Shown here piece after piece: positions 44,800 through 53,769 of a stretch of 64,000 nt of DNA. The position numbers and the translations under genes are program-made. Source of the DNA: JAZDFP01 sp043801445 (GTDB taxonomy: Bacteria > Planctomycetota > MHYJ01 > JACQXL01). The DNA is taken from positions 10,642 to 74,641 of the forward strand of contig JAZDMB010000023.1 of NCBI GenBank assembly GCA_043801445.1, given 5' to 3'. Under the pieces are notes generated by a model. The model saw only the letters and a program-made list of their open reading frames with translations. It searched no databases and was not told the DNA's origin. How positions within the stretch are numbered: position 1 is the stretch's first letter; the number at the start of each line of letters is the position of its first letter.

Positions 44800-46200
44800 A
44801 TGAAAATAATAATTATCGGTAGTGGTGCGGCAGGAATTTCGGCGGTTCAGACTATCCGCCAGAACGACCCGGATAAAGAACTAAATATCACTCTTATCTC
44901 ATCAGAACGGGAAACAACTTATTCACCCTGCGCCTTGCCCTATGTGATTTCAGCTAATATTCCCTATAAAAGATTAGCCCGCCTGGACAAAAAGTTCTTT
45001 AAGGAGAATAAAGTTCAGGCGTTCTGGGGGGGCTCTGTCTGTAAAATCAGCCCGGCTAAAAAATGTGTTACCCTCAAAAACGGCAAAACATTCTTTTATG
45101 ACAAACTGCTGATTGCCACCGGCTCTGTTCCAGTAAAACCTCCCATACAGGGTATTGACAAAAAAGGTGTATTCTGTGTAGATACATTAAGCAACACTCG
45201 AAGAATCAAAAATTACCTCAGGTACGAGAAGATAATATCGTCCAAAGGCAAAACTAATGGGAAGATAGCCATTATCGGCGCCGGATTTACCGGCATTGAA
45301 ACCGCTTTGGCACTCAGAAAACAAGGAATAGAGGTTGTTATCCTTGAAATGCTTGACCGTATCTTAGCCCGAATGCTGGATGCGGATTTTATTAATCTGG
45401 TTCATCAGAAAATCAGTTCCTTGCCCACAGATAACGGCGAAAAAACCATTGAATTCAAACTCTCAACCGAGGTGGTGGAAATCAAGGGAAAAGACAAGGT
45501 GAAATCAGTTGTCCTGAAAAATGGAGATAATATCCCGGTTAATATGGTCATAGTTGCGGTCGGAGTAAAACCGAATATGTGGTTCCTTAATGAAAGCGAG
45601 ATTAAGACTAATAAGGGTATTGTGGTAGATACCAGGATGCAAACGAGCGTACCAGATATCTATGCGGCCGGCGACGTGGCAGAAACATTTGATTATATCA
45701 CCGGAGAAAAGACTATTTCGGCAATCTGGCCCAATGCAGTAGAGCAGGGTAAAATCGCCGCACTGAATATCATCGGCAAAGAAACCCATTATCAAGGCGC
45801 TTATAACATCAATGTCCTTAATTTAGAAGGAACACCCGTAGTATCTATGGGCGAAATATTCGATGGCTACCCACCGCCTACAGGTGGCGGTATTACTGAA
45901 AAATTCACTGCCACCCATTCAGACGAGCCTCGCCCCTCCGGACTGGATGATATTGTATTACGGGGCTCATACACCTACCAAAACGAAAACTCAAATAGAC
46001 GTCTTTTCCTAATGAAAAATAACAAGGCTCAAATCGATGATTTTAGAATGGTCGGCTTTGAATCAATCGGTGAATTCCGCAATCTCGGATTTATCTGGTC
46101 ATCTATCCAGAAAAAAACGTCCATTCTGGCATTGGATTCAAATATACTCAAAGACAATACTGTACCATTCAATACTCAAAAAGTAGCAAATAATAGTTAA
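44800..46200 (+). CDS. FAD-dependent pyridine nucleotide-disulfide oxidoreductase
   Basis: 466 residues, CoA-disulfide reductase/NADH oxidase-like. FAD motif IIIGSGAAGISAVQTI; redox cysteine context TYSPCALPYVIS as in CoADR; second Rossmann fold KIAIIGAGFTGIETALAL; FAD-binding DIYAAGDVAET; NAVEQGKIAALNI. The C-terminal domain is interrupted by about 30 residues (from PPPTGGGITEKF to EPRPSGLDD) that coincide with palindromic elements at 45871-45949. The enzyme may lack normal C-terminal geometry; substrate uncertain. Confidence 0.85.
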   Translation: MKIIIIGSGAAGISAVQTIRQNDPDKELNITLISSERETTYSPCALPYVISANIPYKRLARLDKKFFKENKVQAFWGGSVCKISPAKKCVTLKNGKTFFYDKLLIATGSVPVKPPIQGIDKKGVFCVDTLSNTRRIKNYLRYEKIISSKGKTNGKIAIIGAGFTGIETALALRKQGIEVVILEMLDRILARMLDADFINLVHQKISSLPTDNGEKTIEFKLSTEVVEIKGKDKVKSVVLKNGDNIPVNMVIVAVGVKPNMWFLNESEIKTNKGIVVDTRMQTSVPDIYAAGDVAETFDYITGEKTISAIWPNAVEQGKIAALNIIGKETHYQGAYNINVLNLEGTPVVSMGEIFDGYPPPTGGGITEKFTATHSDEPRPSGLDDIVLRGSYTYQNENSNRRLFLMKNNKAQIDDFRMVGFESIGEFRNLGFIWSSIQKKTSILALDSNILKDNTVPFNTQKVANNS

Positions 46201-46707
46201 TAGCATTCCTCATCCAAACCTGACTGCCATCAGGCAGGTTTGACATTTAAAGAAAACCAATCATTTCAACAATGCCTTTTAAGAGACATTTACAAGAATT
46301 ATTAAATCCCCCTTTTGCAAAGGAGGAAATAGGGGGATTAGAGAAAAAAGCATATCCCTTACATGTCTTGTCCAAGTCCCTGTTTACCTACTTGGTTAAA
46401 CAGGTTTTTCTATTTCAACCCATAGAGTTACGTTTTTTTAGGTCTTGAATTACCATCTATGCCTTATATTAAGCCACATCCATAATGTTTCGTCCACCCA
46501 TTTCCATGTTTAATATGGCTGATATGTGCCAAGAAGGTTTTCTATTTTTCTTGCTCGGTTATAAATGATTTGATATACAAAATCACTTGGAAAAGTATAA
46601 AAGACAACCGCTGATTTATCGTTCGCCTCGCTCAAGCAAGAGCGGAGCAGGGATTAAACGCCGATACGGGTACAATAATCCGTATAATCTGCGGTTACAG
46701 AATTATA
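46201..46707. other. Intergenic region with several hairpin repeats
   Basis: No gene. Hairpins: AACCTG...CAGGTT at 46217-46240; a CCCCCTTTTGCAAAGGAGG element at 46304-46338, a type common in many bacterial genomes; CCTGTTTACC...GGTTAAACAGG at 46379-46404; and a direct CGTTCGCCTCGCTCAAGC palindrome near 46620. Confidence 0.65.
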
Positions 46708-48828
46708 ATGAAAAAGCTGACTGATTCAGTTCAATATCTTAATGGGGTCGGTCCTCAGAGAATTAAATTATTCCAACACCTCGGTATCAGTAATATCTAT
46801 GACCTTCTTTTTCATCTGCCCCGTAAATATTTAGACCGTAGCCAGATAAAGAAGATTAGAGAGGCGGTCAATAACGCTATCTCTAACGAAGAGATTACGG
46901 TTAGAGGTAAAATCACGGCTATCTCATATTACCGCACTAAATACCTTAAGAATATTTTTGAGATTGTTCTGAGCGACGAGACGGGTCATTTGTCTGCGAC
47001 CTGGTTTAACCAGCCATATCTGCGGAATATCTTTTCTAAGGGCCAGACCGTAATCCTATCCGGTAAAATGAAGTTTTACAAGCATCTTCAATTGAGTTCG
47101 CCTGAATACGAAATCATTCCGGAGAAGAATATAGATAATTTCTCGCCGCTTCATACGCAGGGCATCATTCCCTGTTATTCTTTGACCGAGGGCTTGACTC
47201 AGAAATTCATGCGCCGGATTATCAAAAATTGCCTACCTCTATATCTGCATTTAGTCAATGAACTGACCCAGCACCTATACGGAATTCAAAACACTCCCAA
47301 CTCAGAACTCATAACTTCGAATTCATTAAGCCAGGCGCTGGGACAAATCCATTTTCCGGATTCACAGGAGATTATAGAAAAAGCCCGTCAATATCTGGTT
47401 TATGACGAATTATTTCTTTTTCAATTAGCATTAGAATTAAGACATTATCAAATAAAGAAGACCTCAGTCAAACACCGTCTTAAGATTTCTCCGCAGTTAG
47501 ATGAACGAATCCGTAAACGGATTCCGTTTCAACTGACCCGCGCCCAAGAAAAGGTCATTAATGAAATCAGGTCTGATTTACTGGCTGATTATCCAATGAA
47601 CCGGTTATTGCAAGGTGATGTCGGTTCAGGCAAGACGATTGTGGCGGTGTATGCGATTTTAACCGCCATCGGCAACGGATTGCAGGCAGCACTGATGGCA
47701 CCGACCGAAATATTAGCCGAACAACATTTCCGGACTATATCCAAGTTGCTGGAAGGTTCACAAGTCAGAATATTATTTCTAACGAGCGGCCTTAAAACCA
47801 AGGAGCGCCGCATGACGCGTGAGATTCTTAACCGGGGCGCGGTTGATTTGGTCATCGGAACGCATGCACTGATTCAGCAGGATGTGGTTTTCAAAAAACT
47901 GGGGCTTTTGATTATTGATGAACAGCATAAATTCGGGGTAATGCAAAGGGCTGATTTAAGAAGCAAGGGCGAGAATCCCCATGTCCTGATAATGACCGCA
48001 ACACCTATTCCACGCACCCTGGCGCTGACCGCCTTCGGCGATATGGATATTTCCACGATTGACGAACTCCCGCCGGGCCGAATGCCGGTCCGGACGATTC
48101 TAAGACCTTCAACTAAAATGTCCAGCGCCTTTGATTTCATCAGGCATAAAATTAAGGAAGGTCGGCAGGTCTATTTCGTCTATCCTTTAATCGAAGATTC
48201 GCCCGAAACTACCCAGACACAGCAGCAATTATACAGAACCAATCTGAAATCAGCCACGACTATGGCTAAATATCTCAAGGAAAAAATATTCCCCGAATGT
48301 AATGTGGCTGTATTACACGGCGCTATGGTCGATAAAAAGAAAGAAAAGATAATGCAGGATTTCAGGAATGGAAAAATTAATATTCTGGTATCAACCGTAG
48401 TAATTGAGGTAGGCATAGATGTGTCCAATGCCTCGGTGATGGTGATAGAACATGCCGAACGTTATGGCCTGGCGCAATTACATCAACTTAGGGGCAGAAT
48501 CGGGCGGGGCGCTCATCAATCTTACTGCCTACTTTTCGGAGATTTCACCACACCTGAAGCAGAGCAAAGGCTTAAAATAATGGAAGAAACTAATGACGGC
48601 TTCAGGATTGCCGAAGAAGACCTGAGAATCCGAGGCCCAGGCGAATTCTTGGGCATCAAACAAAGCGGATTGCCGGAATTCAAAATTGCTAATCTGGCAA
48701 TTGATTTCAATATTCTTAAACTTGCCCGGACCGATGCCCAGAAAGCAATCAATAACAACCGATTTTTAAATAAGAAATTGCTTCATAGAATCTCGCTTCA
48801 TTTCAGGAACCTAATAACGTCTTCTTAA
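46708..48828 (+). CDS. recG: ATP-dependent DNA helicase RecG
   Basis: 706 residues, full length. Branch migration of stalled forks and Holliday junctions. N-terminal wedge/OB domain (residues 1-190, with VRGKITAISYYRTKY, LSATWFNQPYL), Walker A LLQGDVGSGKTIVAVYAI, DEQH box LLIIDEQHKFGVMQR, TATPIPRTLAL, helicase C with VSTVVIEVGIDV and ERYGLAQLHQLRGRIGRG, and TRG-like tail GPGEFLGIKQSGLPEF. A stretch of about 11 residues (NTPNSELITSN, near 47288-47325) before SLSQALGQIHFPDS has repeat-like composition and may be an insertion. ATG 46708. Confidence 0.95.
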   Translation: MKKLTDSVQYLNGVGPQRIKLFQHLGISNIYDLLFHLPRKYLDRSQIKKIREAVNNAISNEEITVRGKITAISYYRTKYLKNIFEIVLSDETGHLSATWFNQPYLRNIFSKGQTVILSGKMKFYKHLQLSSPEYEIIPEKNIDNFSPLHTQGIIPCYSLTEGLTQKFMRRIIKNCLPLYLHLVNELTQHLYGIQNTPNSELITSNSLSQALGQIHFPDSQEIIEKARQYLVYDELFLFQLALELRHYQIKKTSVKHRLKISPQLDERIRKRIPFQLTRAQEKVINEIRSDLLADYPMNRLLQGDVGSGKTIVAVYAILTAIGNGLQAALMAPTEILAEQHFRTISKLLEGSQVRILFLTSGLKTKERRMTREILNRGAVDLVIGTHALIQQDVVFKKLGLLIIDEQHKFGVMQRADLRSKGENPHVLIMTATPIPRTLALTAFGDMDISTIDELPPGRMPVRTILRPSTKMSSAFDFIRHKIKEGRQVYFVYPLIEDSPETTQTQQQLYRTNLKSATTMAKYLKEKIFPECNVAVLHGAMVDKKKEKIMQDFRNGKINILVSTVVIEVGIDVSNASVMVIEHAERYGLAQLHQLRGRIGRGAHQSYCLLFGDFTTPEAEQRLKIMEETNDGFRIAEEDLRIRGPGEFLGIKQSGLPEFKIANLAIDFNILKLARTDAQKAINNNRFLNKKLLHRISLHFRNLITSS

Positions 48829-48966
48829 TTGCAGTAAACTGATTTATCTGCTATATCTGTTTACGTATTGAGTTTTTGATTAAAAATTCTTATTTAATTA
48901 CTGGACAAATTCCATTCGGAAATATCTATTATAATACAATACAAATAAAAAACGGGGGCTTATTTT

Positions 48967-49377
48967 ATGCAAGAAGAAATAAATGAAACTCAACCAATAG
49001 AACAAGAACAACTCATAGAAGAAATTTCTCCAGATCAAACGATATCAGATGCGCAAACCATATCTGAGGAGCCGCAACCATTATCTGAGGAGCCACAACC
49101 CTTATCTGAGGAGGAACAACCCGTATCCGAAGAAGAACAACCTATATCTGATTCACAAGCCATATCAGAGTCACAAGCAATGCATCAGGTACAAATTGGT
49201 GAACCTAAACCTAAAAGTAATATTTTCAGTTTACTGTTAATTATTTCCGTTATTTTCATAGTTTTAGCTATTTATATGGTGGCACATGAATTAAATCACT
49301 ATTACGGCGTTACTTTCGGGGGGATTATTTCAGTGCCGGAAAAAAATATCGAGACACCGGTTGAAAGCGGGAAATAG
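48967..49377 (+). CDS. Small single-pass protein with Glu-rich repeat
   Basis: 136 residues, not recognised. The cytoplasmic N-terminus is acidic with tandem EEPQPLS/EEEQPIS repeats (residues 30-65, 7-residue period, encoded by a 21-base repeat), a membrane helix near 82-101 (IFSLLLIISVIFIVLAIYMV) and a short outer tail. TATAAT at 48930-48935 is a possible -10 box. It lies upstream of mreB but is not clearly linked. Confidence 0.6.
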   Translation: MQEEINETQPIEQEQLIEEISPDQTISDAQTISEEPQPLSEEPQPLSEEEQPVSEEEQPISDSQAISESQAMHQVQIGEPKPKSNIFSLLLIISVIFIVLAIYMVAHELNHYYGVTFGGIISVPEKNIETPVESGK

Positions 49378-49498
49378 TATAGCCTGCCCATTTGAGGCAT
49401 CCTTATCGGGCTTTACGGCTAGGGATAACTGGTGATATTATTTTTCTCAAGTTTCCATGCTAAAAAACCGATATGGTTATTAAAATAAGGAGGAGAAA

Positions 49499-50563
49499 AT
49501 GGCTAATTTTATAGATGATCTAATGGGTATGCTATCAACAGATATCGGAATCGACTTGGGGACTTGTAATACCCTGGTCTGTGTTAAAGGCGAAGGAATA
49601 ATTCTTTCAGAACCATCTGTTGTCGCGGTGCATAAAGGAACAAATAAGGTCCTGCTTAACGGCCAGGCGGTCGGTAATGTAGCAAAAGAAATGCTCGGGA
49701 AAACACCGGGTGGCATCTCTGCGGTCCGTCCCTTAAAAAACGGCGTGATATCAGATTTTGATTTAGCTGAAGCATTAATCCGCTATTTTATCCAGAAAGT
49801 CAGGATGTATAAAGGCTGGAAGCTGATAAGACCACGCGTGGCAATTTCCATTCCCTCTGGTATTTCAACGGTAGAAAAACGAGCCGTGATAAATTCTGCG
49901 GAACGAGCCGGCGCCAGAAGAATTTTCTTGGTTGTCGAGCCGATCGCAGCCGCAATCGGCGTCGGGATGCCTATCCAGGAACCGATTGCCAATATGATTG
50001 TTGATGTCGGCGGCGGCACAACTGAAGTCGCTGTAATCTCACTGGGTGGAATCGTTACATTCAAGAGCATCCGAGTGGCCGGAGACGAAATGGATGAAGC
50101 TATCATCCAGCATATGAAAACCACTTATAATCTTCTCATCGGCGAACAAATGGCTGAAAGAATCAAGGTGACCATCGGCGCCGCATCACCTTTAGATAAA
50201 GAATTAACTATGGAAGTCGGTGGTCGTGATTTAGTTGCGGCCAGACCACGCAAAGTAATCGTTAACTCTGAAGAAATCAGAGGAGCACTCAAGAAACCAA
50301 TTGACGCCATTATGGAAGCAATTAAGGAAACACTGGAAAAAACTCCTCCCGAACTTTCGGCTGACCTGATAAATTACGGATTAACAATGGTCGGCGGCGG
50401 TTCACTATTACGAGGTATAGACAAAGCAATTTCTAAAGAAATTCAGATACCCGTTAAAGTCGATGAAGACCCATTAACAGCCGTTGCCAAGGGAACCGGT
50501 ATCGTTCTGGAAAACCTTGACCTAATTCAGGAAAGCCTTGAGAGCGGCGAAGACCTCTTATAG
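49499..50563 (+). CDS. mreB: Rod-shape-determining protein MreB
   Basis: 354 residues, bacterial actin. Phosphate-binding 1: DIGIDLGTCNTLVCVKGEGI; connect-1/phosphate-2: NMIVDVGGGTTEVAVISLGG; adenosine motif: LTMVGGGSLLRGIDKAI. Membrane-associated filaments direct lateral wall synthesis with MreC and MreD. SD AAGGAGGAG precedes ATG. It heads the mreBCD cluster. The N-terminus has a short extra hydrophobic helix MANFIDDLMGML. Confidence 0.97.
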   Translation: MANFIDDLMGMLSTDIGIDLGTCNTLVCVKGEGIILSEPSVVAVHKGTNKVLLNGQAVGNVAKEMLGKTPGGISAVRPLKNGVISDFDLAEALIRYFIQKVRMYKGWKLIRPRVAISIPSGISTVEKRAVINSAERAGARRIFLVVEPIAAAIGVGMPIQEPIANMIVDVGGGTTEVAVISLGGIVTFKSIRVAGDEMDEAIIQHMKTTYNLLIGEQMAERIKVTIGAASPLDKELTMEVGGRDLVAARPRKVIVNSEEIRGALKKPIDAIMEAIKETLEKTPPELSADLINYGLTMVGGGSLLRGIDKAISKEIQIPVKVDEDPLTAVAKGTGIVLENLDLIQESLESGEDLL

Positions 50564-50649
50564 AGAATTTAGTAAATAGATTTAGCACCCATGCGGATGT
50601 TTTATCTGTTTAATCCGCTTACTTAATTATACGGAATAATCAAATTAGG

Positions 50650-51603
50650 ATGAAAGCCCCTCCTTTAATTCTTCTCATCTTAACTGTTATTATCATAATC
50701 CTGCCTTTTCAATGCGTCAATAACACAGAATTATCATTGCTGGTTCTAACCAAGCCTTTGATGTATCTTTATGCCAAAACTATTTCAGCAGAAACAATAA
50801 CCCTTCAACAATACCAGTCGCTTAATGACAAAGACAAAATGAAAGTATTGGAACAAAAAGTCACCGATCTTAACAACGAACTTATCTTGATGAAGAATGA
50901 GAACGTATTTCTGGCTAATAAATTGCAAGCCATTTCTGACTTTACGGAATCATTTCCATCAGACACCCGTATCAAAGAGAATTACAATATCATCTCAGCC
51001 GAAGTGATTATTAAGTCTGATATTTCAATCTGGCGCAGAAGCATTCTTATCAATAAAGGTTCTCGAGATGGCCTTAAAAGCGGATTAACCGTGGTTTCCG
51101 GAAAGCGGTTGGTCGGTAAAATATCGGATGTGGGCATATCTACAAGCCGGATCCAACTTATTACTGACCCGTCTTTCCGCACTCCGGTTATGATAGTCCA
51201 GCCGCCAGTCCCTTCGGTGCCTGAGGCAGACCCGCTTCGGCGGGGCAAACCCGCCTCTGGCGGGAAAGAAAAAGAAACACCTGTTGCTTCGCAAAAACCT
51301 GATGCTGACAAAAAGGTAACCCCAAAAAAATCTACTGAGGAATCTCAAACAGGTTTGGGGGTTTTAGCCGGAGCCTCTTTTAATCAATCACTTATCAAAT
51401 GGGTTTCCCGGGACCTTAAAGTGGTTAGAGGCTGGAATGTTTTCTCAGCATCAGACCTCTATGGTATAATTCCCCGCGGTTTGATTGTCGGCAAGGTTGA
51501 TACTGTCACTACAGAAAGCTTCTTTTATATGCTTAGTGTCACTCCAGCCATAGATTTCTATACCCTGACCGGCGTCTTGATTCTTATTCCCAAGAACAAA
51601 TGA
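50650..51603 (+). CDS. mreC: Rod-shape-determining protein MreC
   Basis: 317 residues. Membrane anchor near residues 4-20 (PLILLILTVIIIILPF), coiled coil about 60-100 (DKMKVLEQKVTDLNNELILM), then the beta-barrel domain: SIWRRSILINKGSRDGLKSG, LVGKISDVGIST, IQLITDPSFRTPVMI. The domain is split by about 60 residues (PSVPEADPLRRGKPASGG then Lys/Glu/Thr-rich) before LGVLAGASFNQSLIKWV. The insert's first part is encoded by palindromic repeats at 51205-51267 (CTTCGGCGGGGC, CCCGCCTCTGGCGGG). It overlaps mreD by 4 bases (ATGA). Confidence 0.92.
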   Translation: MKAPPLILLILTVIIIILPFQCVNNTELSLLVLTKPLMYLYAKTISAETITLQQYQSLNDKDKMKVLEQKVTDLNNELILMKNENVFLANKLQAISDFTESFPSDTRIKENYNIISAEVIIKSDISIWRRSILINKGSRDGLKSGLTVVSGKRLVGKISDVGISTSRIQLITDPSFRTPVMIVQPPVPSVPEADPLRRGKPASGGKEKETPVASQKPDADKKVTPKKSTEESQTGLGVLAGASFNQSLIKWVSRDLKVVRGWNVFSASDLYGIIPRGLIVGKVDTVTTESFFYMLSVTPAIDFYTLTGVLILIPKNK

Positions 51604-52100
51604 AAAATATTTTTATAATTCTAATTACGTTCATTATTATTATATTGGAAATACTGTTTTCCTATAGATTAGAAATCAAAGGAATCAGACCTGATTTTTT
51701 GTTTATACTGGTTTTTTTAATTTCTTTCAAACGCCCGCTGGATAAATCTATTTTCCCGGTCTGGTTTATAGGTTTACTTAAAGATTTGATTTCACAGAGT
51801 GGCTTGGGGACCACCGCTCTTCTTTATCTTATCAGCGCTATTCTTATTTCTTTAGTCAAACAAATTATCTTCAAGGAAGACATGGAAATCCAGATGGCAG
51901 TTTTATTTTTCAGCGGTTGGTTCTGTCATTTCTGCAATGGCTTGGGCATACTTCTCTTTTATGGTACATTGCCTCTGGGATATATCGTTTTAAAATCGGC
52001 ATTCATTTCTCTTTATACACTGGTCATCGGAGGAATATTCCTGATAGTTCTCTACAGAATCCAGTGGTACATGCAATGGAAAGCCACTCAAGTTCCGTAA
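51600..52100 (+). CDS. mreD: Rod-shape-determining protein MreD
   Basis: 166 residues, multi-pass membrane protein. Five hydrophobic segments; conserved LEIKGIRPDFLFILVFL and PVWFIGLLKDLISQSGLGTT (the G-L-L-x-D motif typical of MreD). ATGA overlap with mreC shows translational coupling. Third gene of mreBCD; no mrdA or rodA follows. Confidence 0.9.
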   Translation: MKNIFIILITFIIIILEILFSYRLEIKGIRPDFLFILVFLISFKRPLDKSIFPVWFIGLLKDLISQSGLGTTALLYLISAILISLVKQIIFKEDMEIQMAVLFFSGWFCHFCNGLGILLFYGTLPLGYIVLKSAFISLYTLVIGGIFLIVLYRIQWYMQWKATQVP

Positions 52101-52169
52101 AATTCCATTTAATTACTCTCCGCCCCCCAAGGCGAGGCTCGCCGAAGACAGTGACTTGCTTAAATGATT

Positions 52170-53660
52170 TCAGAGTATGTTTTCTATTGTCTTAGACAAA
52201 TCTTTAGCCAATGATTTTATCTGATGCAGGTTTTTACCTTCCATCATTATCCGAGCTAACGATTCGGTGCCGGAATAGCGCAAAACCAGTCTCCCTTGAT
52301 TGTTAAGTATTTTGTTTATCTCGGCTGTCTTTTTTTGGATTGGCTTGATTTCTTCCAGAGGCGGCTTGGATTTTACAGGTACATTTACGATGATTTGCGG
52401 ATATTTCTGGAGTGCTTCAGCCAGTTTAAACAATGATTTCTGCTCCTCTTTTATTATTTTAAGCATAATTAAAGCGGTGATGAGACCATCCCCGTTTTTA
52501 GAATAGTCTGAAAAGATAATATGTCCTGATGGTTCTCCTCCGAGAACTAAATTATTTTTCAACATCTGGTCTAAGACATATTTATCACCCACCGGTGTGC
52601 GGATTAATTTGATATCTCGTTCTGCCAGCAGTTTTTCCAATGCACTGTTGGTCATAATGGTTCCGACAATGGTATTCTTTTCAAGAAGACGGTGTTTTTT
52701 AAAATATGATGCGGCAATATAAAGAACAAAATCTCCATCCCGAATATTTCCTTTTTCGTCAACTAAGATAACACGGTCGCCGTCTCCGTCAAAAGAAAAG
52801 CCGATGTGCGATTTTGTAGCCAGGACCTTGCGCCTGATAACCTCAGGGTGAAGCGAACCACAACGATGATTTATGTTTACGCCGTCAGCACTATTATGAA
52901 TAGTTGTTACTGTCGCTCCTATCTTCTTGAAAAGAGCCTGAGCGATTTCAAATAAAGAACCATTGGCACTGTCAATAACTATTTTCATGCCCGAAGCCCA
53001 CTTATTGATTTTGGAGCCAAGAACTATTTTAATGGTATCATCAATATATTTTTGTAATAAGTCTCTTTTGGAAATCTCCAAAACCGAACCTTTCGGAGCA
53101 GATAATGTTTTATGAACAGATTTCTTTCGGTATCTGCCACCCCGAAGGGCGAGCCTCGCCACAGGCGGGAGACAAACCTCCGATAGACATTGAGGCGGAA
53201 CAGCCCACCGCCTGACCGGGTGTCCAGTCAAGCAGGCGCCTATATCGGAAAAGATATGTTTTTCTATTTTCTCTTCTATGGGAGTAGTGATTTTCAGGCC
53301 ATTTGATAAAAACAACTTAATGCCGTTATAATCAGCCGGATTATGAGACGCTGAAATCATGATGCCCAATGAATACTTGCCGCATTTAGTAAGATACGCC
53401 AGGCCCGGTGTAGAAATAACACCGGCTTTAATAATGTCAACACCGCTTGAAATTAAGCCAGCCGAAAGAGCACATTCTATCATCTCTCCTGAAAGACGCG
53501 TATCCCGACCAATAATAACCCTCTTTTTAAACGATTGATTTATAATATCCGAGCCTATAATTTTGCCTAATTTCACCAGAAATTCCGGTCTCAGCCATCC
53601 GGAATTAGCAATATCCCTGATACCGTCTGTCCCGAATATTTTATTTGAAACCATAAACAA
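52170..53660 (-). CDS. glmM: Phosphoglucosamine mutase with large in-frame insert
   Basis: 496 residues; GlmM is usually about 445. Converts glucosamine-6-P to glucosamine-1-P for peptidoglycan and LPS. Features: FGTDGIRDIAN, active-site phosphoserine loop GIMISASHNPADYNGIK, metal loop GFSFDGDGDRVIL, sugar-binding GGEPSGHII, and C-terminal LVLRYSGTESLARIM. About 45 extra residues (from about 141 to 185, with CLTGHPVRRWAVPP and RLALRGG) separate EEKIEKHIFSDIG from ISKRDLLQKYID. They coincide with palindromic elements (53127-53240). Function could be retained since the insertion is in a surface loop between strands. Confidence 0.92.
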   Translation of the reverse strand: MFMVSNKIFGTDGIRDIANSGWLRPEFLVKLGKIIGSDIINQSFKKRVIIGRDTRLSGEMIECALSAGLISSGVDIIKAGVISTPGLAYLTKCGKYSLGIMISASHNPADYNGIKLFLSNGLKITTPIEEKIEKHIFSDIGACLTGHPVRRWAVPPQCLSEVCLPPVARLALRGGRYRKKSVHKTLSAPKGSVLEISKRDLLQKYIDDTIKIVLGSKINKWASGMKIVIDSANGSLFEIAQALFKKIGATVTTIHNSADGVNINHRCGSLHPEVIRRKVLATKSHIGFSFDGDGDRVILVDEKGNIRDGDFVLYIAASYFKKHRLLEKNTIVGTIMTNSALEKLLAERDIKLIRTPVGDKYVLDQMLKNNLVLGGEPSGHIIFSDYSKNGDGLITALIMLKIIKEEQKSLFKLAEALQKYPQIIVNVPVKSKPPLEEIKPIQKKTAEINKILNNQGRLVLRYSGTESLARIMMEGKNLHQIKSLAKDLSKTIENIL

Positions 53661-53769
53661 AATTATTCTTGATTTATATAAAAATAAGGTTATAGTGTAT
53701 TATACAAGATTTATATGAGTTATAGTAAAATATCATATCAAATAATATAAGCTTATAGAAGGTATAATA

